Below, piece after piece: positions 56,149 through 64,000 of a stretch of 64,000 nucleotides of DNA. The notes beneath the pieces are model-generated. The model was not told the DNA's origin, searched no databases, and saw only the letters and a program-made list of their open reading frames with translations. The translations under genes were made by a program, and so were the position numbers. Numbering within the stretch: the first letter of the stretch is position 1; each line of letters starts with the position of its first letter. Origin of the DNA: Chlorops oryzae (taxonomy: Eukaryota > Arthropoda > Insecta > Diptera > Chloropidae); NCBI GenBank assembly GCA_020466095.1, contig CM035807.1, forward strand, positions 28,042,382-28,106,381, given 5' to 3'.

Positions 56149-59100
56149 TCACTTTTTATTCCCTTTAGCATTACTGAAAGTAAATAACTTATTTAATTTC
56201 TTATTTTTACCTCTATTCGCGTTGTTCTGAAACAGAAATAAAATAAAAATATAATAAATCTAAAGAAAATGTTTGCAAAAAAAAACAAAAAAAATTGACT
56301 TACTTTCCCGCGATGTTGGTGCTGTACTTCTGTTCCCTGAGCACGTTTTGCGCCGCCTTGAAATTTCTTAAAATCAACATTTTTATAATCGAAATGTCTT
56401 GTTCTTGTCTCTTGAGATGTACTCGCGGCGACTGGTTGAACAATATTGTTCGATGCTTGCTGAGTTTTCTGACGTTTGAAACGATTATTTCTTTTAAACT
56501 TTTTCCGTTTTGATTGCTCGATATTGTGAGCATTTTCCTTTGTAGCGATTGGTGGTTCTTCATTTGGCCGATCGTCATCTTCACACTCAATGTCATTATC
56601 GCTGGGTAAATCAACAGTTCGACGTTTCTTCGAATTTGATGTCCTGGGGGTGTTTGAGTCAGTTTGGTTTGAATTTTGGTTTTCAAACGACTTATTCATT
56701 TTCTGTCGTTTTGGTTTTGATGGCCCATTGGTAGTTTTGGATGCTTTTTTAGCAACACATTCGGCATGTTTTCGCTTAAGCATTTCTCGCACTGGCATTC
56801 TGTACAAATTGTCATTATCGTTTTCATTTTGTTCAGCAGCTTCATCGGAGTCCTGTTTGAATAAAGAGCATAAATTCGAAATATATATATATTTAGATTT
56901 TAATCAAATATTCCCTTTTTAATACTAACCACTTCGCTTTTGATGGTCATCAATTCTGGTGCAGCAGGACACAAACGACGCGTTTTGATTATTGCTTCCA
57001 AGCGTTCGGCTTCTTCTAGTTTTTCCTTCTCTGCAAATGGTAGATAGGCTAAAAATCGCTGATAAGGTAAAAGTAACTTAGCCACTTCCGATTTGTTAAT
57101 TTCACGGCCAAGTTTTTTCTCAAAAAAAGATAAGTTTGCGTGAGAAGGAATTGGAATTACCGCAGGATTTTCGTTAACAACCATTTCTTCATTCTCGAAA
57201 CGAAATAAGACCGGCAAATCGTCACGGAATTCTTCGTTGTGTGTATTGTCCAATGTGCAATGTAATTTCTCGTTATAATCTTTACGTTGCGTTGCAACGT
57301 CACGGAAAATTGACGAAGTTTCCAAAATGGGCTACATAAAAAAAAAAAAAAAAAAAAAACAATCACATACGAATCATCAATATCGGCAAGTGTGTTCAAT
57401 GTAGGTCATAAAATTACCTTAACCAAAGGTTGATCTCTTGCGCGTAAGACGATCTGATGTAGAGCATGCAAATGCTGACGCACCAGCGGTGGTATTGGAT
57501 TACAACAAGCGAGTATGCCTTGCATTTCACGAGGAAGACTTTCAGATATTTGCAACATCATATGATTGGGTAGAACGTAGCCATAGCTTTCATCTTCTTT
57601 TCGTGAAATGTCATCACGCCATTGTAAAATATGTTCCAAAGCATATAATTGTCGATTGTCGAAGACACGTTTCGCTTTGTTACACAATTCCACATGCATT
57701 GTTCGTCCAATTGTTGGTTTTTGATATCGTTTCTTACATAGTTCCGTACAACGCTGATAGACTGTGCTCAATAAATTGGAGTTATGATTTCCAGCCTCGA
57801 GCAAATCATTGGATAAACGCTGATAAGCATAGATTAAATAATGCGTATCGCGGCGTGCATAGTCTAATAGATTTTGTGGTAATGGACGCATACGCCAATC
57901 GGCTAACTGGAATGTCTTATCCATATCCAAGTCACAATAATGTTTGAGCAAATATGACAATGAAAGTCGTGCGAAATTTAAACTCTTTGCAGCCTGGTGA
58001 GTATCAAACATATTAACCACGTACACCGATAGATCGCGTTGCAACCATTCAATATCCGAGTCGGCACCATGGAACACCTTTACGACACTTGGATCAGTAA
58101 AAATTAAATTCAGCTCATGTAGATCTTCCCGCAATTCCAAAGCATCGAATATATAGTCTTTTTCGTTCGAAGATATTTGTACGAGACATGTTAATCCAAG
58201 GAAGCTCCGATACGAATGGTGCTCCACATCGATCGCAATGGCCTTATGAGCACGTAGTTCCTTAATGGATTCTCTCATTGCATGTAATGTATCAACGTAA
58301 ACTAATTCGGTCTCGTTTATGTCTTTAGGAATTTGTGCTGCCATTGGCTTCAATTGATGTCCAGGAACTGTAAACTTTACAAGCTCAATTTCGTACGGAT
58401 GAAGATAACTGACGATAGTTCCATTGTCATCGTATTCGGGTAGAATGGCTAGAGGCTTAACAGAATTAGGCTTCTCTTTTAATCGTGGCATAAACGGTGT
58501 TAGTCTATTGTTATCCACTGGAACGCTGAAGTTTATTTGTGGCCTAATAATATTTTTTGCTGTGATTAGTCGCGCTGAAGCCAATGCTGGATTGTTAATA
58601 GCATCCATTCGTTTTTTATTCCAACTGCCAGCACCTCTGCCTATTTCTTCGATACTAGGTACAGGATTCAATCTTGACTCGATAATGATTGTTTGGGAAT
58701 TCTTTTTATTTCCAGCCAATTCATCTAAATTCGATCCGACCCGCTCCAGTATGCCATCATTACATTCGAGCAACATTTCGATCTGCTCGTCCGGCTGCCG
58801 CCTGAATGTTAAAATAAGTTATAAGCAAGAATGTTATAGACAGGTGTCAATCGTGTCGGTTGTAAGAATTGTCCAAATATAATGAAAGGAAACGCTTACC
58901 TTTGAATGTTACCCTTAACATTCTGCCATTTCAATACCTTTGAAATTATTCCCAATATGCGATGTGATTGCTGATCAACGATTCTTCCATAAGATGGATA
59001 AGAACAGTACAGATCACGTGCAGTTCCTTGAGGGAAAGCATTTACCGCTTTAGTAGCATTAACGATCTCCACAAAACCCGCTCTTTAAAAATAAAAATAA

Positions 59101-59297
59101 GTTTATATTAGAACCATGATACAAAGAGAGCGTTTCTTATCATGTATTAGAACCTCTTTCCCAAACACGCACTAAAATCATACCTTTGTGAAATCCTCTA
59201 TTGTAGCGAAGTTTCCTATTTTATTTTGCGTTTCGGTTTCGGCGCCTTCTTCCATTTCAATCGATTCTCCAGTTGTATCATCTTGTGAAGATGCCAT
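56149..59297 (-). CDS. Rrp6: Rrp6/EXOSC10 nuclear exosome 3'-5' exoribonuclease, six exons
   Basis: Exons (minus strand) 59297-59184, ~59081-58900, 58801-57418, 57331-56930, 56852-56304 and 56226-56149, with introns of 77-101 bp, give about 902 residues, the size of fly Rrp6. It trims rRNA, snoRNA and aberrant RNAs 3'-5' in the nucleus with the core exosome. Visible parts: an N-terminal PMC2NT-like segment (residues ~39-105); the DEDD-Y exonuclease with IDVEHHSY (D290, E292), GADSDIEWL (D348) and YARRDTHYL (Y413, D417), with spacings (58 and 65) equal to those I recall for yeast Rrp6; an HRDC domain (about 480-555: LQWRDDISRKEDESYGYVLP, then SLPREMQGIL); and a basic, Ser/Asn-rich tail with nuclear-localisation-like KRKKFKRNNRFKRQK. 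Exons 2-6 join in phase. The exon 1-2 junction does not: both available AGs leave the frame off by one base. Start chosen as MASSQDD, 120 bp below a DRE box. Confidence 0.95.
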
Positions 59298-59419
59298 TAT
59301 TGTACGCTTATTTCCTTATTTTTACGTGCAAAAGTTAGAAAATAACTTCACTTCTAGCAATCTGGCTATTTTTTTTTTTATGAGTTTGGGAATGAGGTTA
59401 GGAGGTAGAGTAGCAAAAC

Positions 59420-59427
59420 TATCGATA
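59420..59427. promoter_or_regulatory. DRE core-promoter box (TATCGATA) of Rrp6
   Basis: An exact TATCGATA, within CTATCGATAG, 123 bp upstream of the Rrp6 ATG, followed by a second ATCGAT at 59430-59435. This palindrome is bound by DREF in Drosophila and marks promoters of housekeeping and growth genes, which fits Rrp6. Confidence 0.65.
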
Positions 59428-59450
59428 GAATCGATCGGCGAATATTGTAA

Positions 59451-60757
59451 AGTACCATTTCCAATTATGCGTCAACTGCATTGCGTCAATTGACGCAAAT
59501 ATTCAACACATGCAAGCATATGGGAGCAGTACAAATCAATAGCGTGCGTGCAGACACAGCGTCAAGCTGAAATTCCAATTAAGCGTGAGCTTCGTTGCGT
59601 CAATTGACGTAAATACTCAACACATGCAAACATATGGAACCTGTTCCATTCAAATGCGTGCGTGCTCCCGCAGCGTCAAATTTTCGAGAAATTGAATATT
59701 TCACGCAGCGTGAAACTATGACAGCAACGTATAACAGTTGAAAAAAGGAATATAACAGATTTATAGAAACTATTGAGTACCTACTTTCGAGTACTTCATA
59801 CTTTTGGGAACACTTTTCATTGATATATGAACCATTTGTTCTTATATCTCTTTTTTTTAACTGCATATTTGAGTAATTATATTCTATCATTCAAAATCAA
59901 ATTTTTGTTTATATTTATTCAAACGTCTCAAATACAGCCCTTAATAAAAAATGTAGTGAGTCAAGTACTCTTCACAATTGTGCCTCACTAAGAAATCTCC
60001 ATTTTGACACAGCGTCATGCTTCCGACGCATAATTGGAAATGGTACTTAACTGTTCTTTGCGTTGATTTGCAATAAACAAAAACGCAGCTGGGAGTGTTC
60101 GATTAGGTGGGCAGGCATATTAGGTGACCTGTGAACATATTCGTTGCATTAACCCCAATTTTATAAATTTTTAGTTGTGACCAGAGTTGGAAAAGTAGGT
60201 CTAATTGTACCTTTTTTGGCCCTTTTTTACTTCAAAGGTACATTAGGTACAATTAGTCCATTTTAGGTACAATTTCAAGATGAAGATATTTTATTAGTCT
60301 ACTTTTACATTGGACGATTGTCGGCTAACAGCACTCACCGATTTTTGCATTTGTTGGCAAGGGAGGAGAGACGAAAGTGAAGCGGTCAAAATCGTTTGTA
60401 CTAGCCATTTCGTCGATTTCCATGCCGATTTTTGACAGTTGCCTTTCCCGCCGTTCGTAGAACGGAAAACAGTTTCAAAGAATTGTTCGAATAAATTTTT
60501 ATGAAGTGTCTGAATCCATTCTAATTTAATTTATATATTTTAAAATGCGTCACAACCACTTATTTTATTACTTACTTACTTAATTCGCATAAATCCAATA
60601 AACGAATGTCATAAGAAAAACACAACAAAGTATAAATCGGTTGCTTGCAAATCGTGTAGTGTAGAAGCGAACACCGACAGAAGACATTTTCAAAAGGGAA
60701 TTTGAAAAAATCGTTGTGAAAATCGCGTCGATAATCGTTCAATGTAGAAGCCGACTA
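59451..60757. repeat. 1.3-kb tandem duplication, copy 1
   Basis: The block begins exactly at a TIR end (AGTACCATTTCCAATTATGC) and contains a 596-bp TIR element (59451-60046), a ~135-bp spacer, and the first ~575 bp of a hAT-type element starting at 60182. Within the left part a ~118-bp subunit with GCGTCAATTGACG and CAACACATGCAA is repeated twice (59451 and about 59569). The second copy is 60758-62231. The 96-codon frame at 59600-59890 recurs in copy 2 (61074-61364) only because the DNA is duplicated. Confidence 0.88.
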
Positions 60758-62231
60758 AGTACCATTTCCAATTATGCGTCAACTGCATTGCGTCAATTGA
60801 CGCAAATATTCAACACATGCAAGAGGCCATTTACACGTTAAGACATTTCGATAATGAAACACACTTTTTGTGGGCTAGGGACGCACGGGGATGTGGTGCG
60901 GTAGCGTTTTCCTCTCTTCCTCCTGCCTCCCTTGCCATCGAAAATTTGTTTCATTATCGAAATGTCTTAACGTGGTAAATAGCGTGCAAGCATATGGGAG
61001 CAGTACAAATCAATAGCGTGCGTGCGGACGCAGCGTCAAGCTGAAATTCCAATTAAGCGTGAGCTTCGTTGCGTCAATTGACGTAAATACTCAACACATG
61101 CAAACATATGGAACCTGTTCCATTCAAATGCGTGCGTGCTCCCGCAGCGTCAAACTTTCGAGAAATTGAATATTTCACGCAGCGTGAAACTATGACAGCA
61201 ACGTATAACAGTTGAAAAAAGGAATATAACAGATTTATAGAAACTATTGAGTACCTACTTTCGAGTACTTCATACTTTTGGGAACACTTTTCATTGATAT
61301 ATGAACCATTTGTTCTTATATCTCTTTTTTTTAACTGCATATTTGAGTAATTATATTGTATCATTCAAAATAAAATTTTTGTTTATATTTATTCAAACGT
61401 CTCAAATACAGCCCTTAATAAAAAATGTAGTGAGTCAAGTACTCTTCACAATTGTGCCTCACTAAGAAATCTCCATTTTGACACAGCGTCATGCTTCCGA
61501 CGCATAATTGGAAATGGTACTTAACTGTTCTTTGCGTTGATTTGCAATAAACAAAAACGCAGCTGGGAGTAATCGATTAGGTGGGCAGGCATATTAGGTG
61601 ACCTGTGAACATATTCGTTGCATTAACCCCAATTTTATAAATTTTTAGTTGTGACCAGAGTTGGAAAAGTAGGTGTATTTGTACCTTTTTTGGCCCTTTT
61701 TTACTTCAAAGGTACATTAGGTACAATTAGTCCATTTTAGGTACAATTTCAAGATGAAGATATTTTGTTAGTCTACTTTTACATTGGACGATTGTCGGCC
61801 AACAGCACTCACCGATTTTTGCATTTGTAGGCAAGGGAGGAGAGACGAAAGTGAAGCGGTCAAAATCGTTTGTACTAGCCATGTCGTCGATTTCCATGCC
61901 GATTTTTGACAGTTGCCTTTCCCGCCGTTCGTAGAACGGAAAACAGTTTCAAAGAATTGTTCGAATAAATTTTTATGAAGTGTCTGAATCCATTCTAATT
62001 TAATTTATATATTTTAAAATGCGTCACAACCACTTATTTTATTACTTACTAAATTAATTCGCATAAATCCAATAAACGAATGTCATAAGAAAAACACAAC
62101 AAAGTATAAATCGGTTGCTTGCAAATCGTGTAGTGTAGAAGCGAACACCGACAGAAGACAATTTCAAAAGGGAATTTGAAAAAATCGTTGTGAAAATCGC
62201 GTCGATAATCATTCAATGTAGAAGCCGACTT
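60758..62231. repeat. 1.3-kb tandem duplication, copy 2 with MITE insert
   Basis: Nearly identical to 59451-60757 but longer by 167 bp, which is the MITE (60824-60984) plus its duplicated target. The copies differ by scattered substitutions only, so the duplication is fairly young. Beyond 62231 only this copy continues into the rest of the hAT-type element. Confidence 0.88.
60824..60984. mobile_element. 161-bp MITE with natural empty site
   Basis: The arms share CGTTAAGACATTTCGATAAT and continue GAAAC in perfect inverted orientation; the outermost ~11 bp are imperfect (GGCCATTTACA versus CGCTATTTACC). TGCAAG flanks it on both sides (60818-60823 and 60985-60990). The unoccupied sequence ATGCAAGCATATGG is present in copy 1 at about 59513, proving the insertion and its boundaries. 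Confidence 0.9.
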
Positions 62232-62370
62232 AGTGGATTAAATGGTGAAAGGTCTTCTGTGGTTATCTGAGTAGTGTTTGCAGAAATTGTTTTAATCATT
62301 TCCCAAAAAAGGTAGCATAATGCTTCCAGTGCAGACTAGGTTTTAGATGTTTTAATGTTTCACCTTTTTA

Positions 62371-62732
62371 GGGCCCTTTATACGGTCATATATGTTCACG
62401 AACTTAGCATGATGCAAAGTGTGTCATAAAAAAACATATTGTGTTTACATGGACGAACATGTCATAAAACTTAATTTCGTTCTAAGTTTTAGCGAAAAAA
62501 TATGGCACGCGCATTAGTTGCAGTACTTATTATCGACGATATTTTAGATATATAATGTGTGCATGATGCAGCCATTTACATTATAAAGCTTGTTCGTCAC
62601 ACCGACAGAAAAATCAAAATTTTTTGAAAACCGGCGAGCATGTTGTAGAACTTGCTTTTTTTCCGTTTACACACACACACTTTTCATCATACCCAACAAA
62701 TCCACGAACATATATGACCGTATAAAGGGCCC
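62371..62732. mobile_element. 362-bp MITE with perfect ~27-bp TIRs
   Basis: Both ends read GGGCCCTTTATACGGTCATA and continue TATGTTC in perfect inverted orientation. Inside, more AACATGTCATAAAA and ACGAACATG words lie in both directions. The flanks CCTTTTTA and TTTTGTAT do not form a clear duplication. Non-coding. Confidence 0.82.
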
Positions 62733-62749
62733 TTTTGTATTTTATGTTA

Positions 62750-62915
62750 GTCTAGAGTCAGACACACGAACAAATGTTCTGAAACAATAAATTAAGTAGA
62801 GAATGACGTGCGAAGGCAAGAGACGTGTATTTGTTAAATGCTCTGTGCTTGTCTTTCTTTCTCATGCAATCAAATGGAATCGTTCCAAAACACATTTGTG
62901 AGTCTGACTCTGGAC
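62750..62915. mobile_element. ~166-bp MITE (GTCTAGAGTCAGAC ends)
   Basis: The left end is GTCTAGAGTCAGACACAC and the right, in reverse complement, GTCCAGAGTCAGACTCAC, followed in both by AAATGT. It starts only 17 bp after the preceding MITE. Non-coding. Confidence 0.78.
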
Positions 62916-63275
62916 TTGGCAGTGCCTCCTTAAAAATAAGAAAATTTCAAATGTGAAACGTGTTTGTGAAGTCGTTTGTCGCATTTTGTTTAAATATCGC
63001 AGGTCAAACTAGAGGTTGGATGCAATGGATAAGTAAGACCATGTAAATGAAATAAATCAGATTTGAGAAGTACTCAAATTTTCGCTTTTATATCTTCGGT
63101 GAAAACATTAATGAATTTGCCATTTATGAGGAAAATTCCGGCTGGGTATATTATTTGTCATTTATGAAAAAAATTCCGGCTGGGTATATTAGGTACACTT
63201 TACTATATTTAGGTACAATTTATGGACCATTTTAGGTACACACTGAAATTTCCATTTTCCAACACTGGTTGTGAC

Positions 63276-64000
63276 GCTATTGACGCACATGTTTGCTCTA
63301 AAAAAGTCGATATTTTTCAATATGGAGTCGATTTCAATGAGACTCCCTGAATAACACTAGTTTACAGAATTTAAGACTTTCGCGAGAGCAGAGACGAAAT
63401 GACGGTTTTTGGATTAAATTGGGGTCGCTGATCACGAAAATGGCATCCGTTTAATTTTCAATGGAAAGTAATAAATGACGAGTGAATTTGAGCTAATTTT
63501 TCTTTGAAGCGTAAAAAAGGCGGCAATTGTTCTAAAATGGAAACAGCTCTACTCTTGGGAAAGCTATATGAAAAATTTGTTTCTCAATATCATCTAAACG
63601 TTTAAAAAGTCGCTTGAACATTTCAGGTCAGGGCTAAGAGAGCAGTAAGAGTTTCCGCAGGGAAGCTCCATGCTGCTGCCTAGCAACACGTGCATTTCAA
63701 ATTTCTACGGTTCCTATATGAATGACGTTTTAATAAGTAATTTAATAACACGCATATTTCATTGCATGCAAATCAGGACATCACAGTAAAAAGATGGGAA
63801 AATATTTCAATAGAGTTATTATTTAACATGCAAAGCAAAGAAATCGTGCTTGCAAGGAAATTGTAGCGGATCTACGAGGTTAAAATCACTTGGTTATTTT
63901 TAGTGTTTAACACGGGGAAAAGAAACGCTTTTTTGAATTAATCTATCTGCTTGATCAGGGAAGGCAAACATGGAAAAATTTGCTTCCTCAAATGAGCAGA
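63276..64000. other. non-coding stretch at the right edge
   Basis: I see no gene, RNA gene or clear repeat between the hAT-type element and the window end. Confidence 0.4.

Larger units (their letters stand above)
61656..63267. mobile_element. hAT-type non-autonomous element, 1.6 kb
   Basis: Left end CAGAGTTGGAAAAGTAGG; right end, in reverse complement, CAGTGTTGGAAAATGG. The 8-mer GTTGTGAC flanks it exactly at 61648-61655 and 63268-63275. TTAGGTACA words recur near both ends. No transposase frame is present. It contains two nested MITEs (62371-62732 and 62750-62915). A truncated duplicate of its left 575 bp is in duplication copy 1 from 60182. Confidence 0.85.

Noticed and set aside
59600..59890. 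96-codon frame duplicated at 61074-61364 and nearly identical
   Set aside because: Conservation is due to the DNA-level tandem duplication of a transposon, not to selection on protein; no domain seen.

Overview
The window is AT-rich eukaryotic DNA from an insect, most likely a higher (cyclorrhaphan) fly. The evidence is short GT-AG introns of 66-131 bp, two genes whose lengths fit their fly/animal orthologues, a ninaA-like cyclophilin relic, an exact DRE core-promoter box, mariner/hAT/piggyBac-like relics, and LINE and SINE tails ending in CCTA/CCTAACC repeats. A tephritid or muscoid fly is plausible, but the sequence does not settle the genus.

Only about 6 kb is host genic sequence. At 53.5-55.1 kb (+) lies a complete four-exon gene for a FAM20B-type secretory-pathway xylose kinase, which phosphorylates the proteoglycan linker. 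At 56.1-59.3 kb (-) lies a complete six-exon gene for Rrp6/EXOSC10, the nuclear exosome 3'-5' exonuclease. The two genes converge; their likely poly(A) signals are about 65 bp apart. Rrp6 has an exact TATCGATA box about 120 bp upstream of its ATG. A third, dead gene at 48.05-48.5 kb is a ninaA-like cyclophilin fragment that keeps a 66-bp intron, carries frame-breaking deletions, and abuts a 16-copy 52-bp tandem array.

The other ~58 kb is transposon-dominated intergenic or intronic DNA. From left to right: an almost intact mariner-type element killed only by nonsense codons (1.9-3.2 kb); nested inverted-repeat elements (4.2-5.8 kb); a tRNA-derived SINE (7.8 kb); one copy of a ~700-bp dispersed repeat (11.35-12.08 kb, inverted copy at 35.0-35.7 kb); hAT-type MITEs with 8-bp target duplications (17.8, 22.1, 45.8, 48.9, 61.7 kb); Jockey-like LINE fragments (18.1 and 38.7 kb); piggyBac-like TTAA MITEs (50.3 and 51.0 kb); and a 1.3-kb tandem duplication upstream of Rrp6 (59.45-62.23 kb).

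The most unusual feature is a set of 0.4-1.3-kb inverted-repeat elements whose arms are built by repeating a short, family-specific palindromic motif. Three of them (25.6-26.5, 38.9-39.9 and 49.5-50.2 kb) carry two internal tRNA-like/pol III promoter-like modules separated by an AT-rich spacer, and a fourth (21.6-22.0 kb) carries one. I know of no named family with this architecture, but I could not search repeat libraries.

All repeat calls rest on comparisons made by eye, so ends may be off by several bases.
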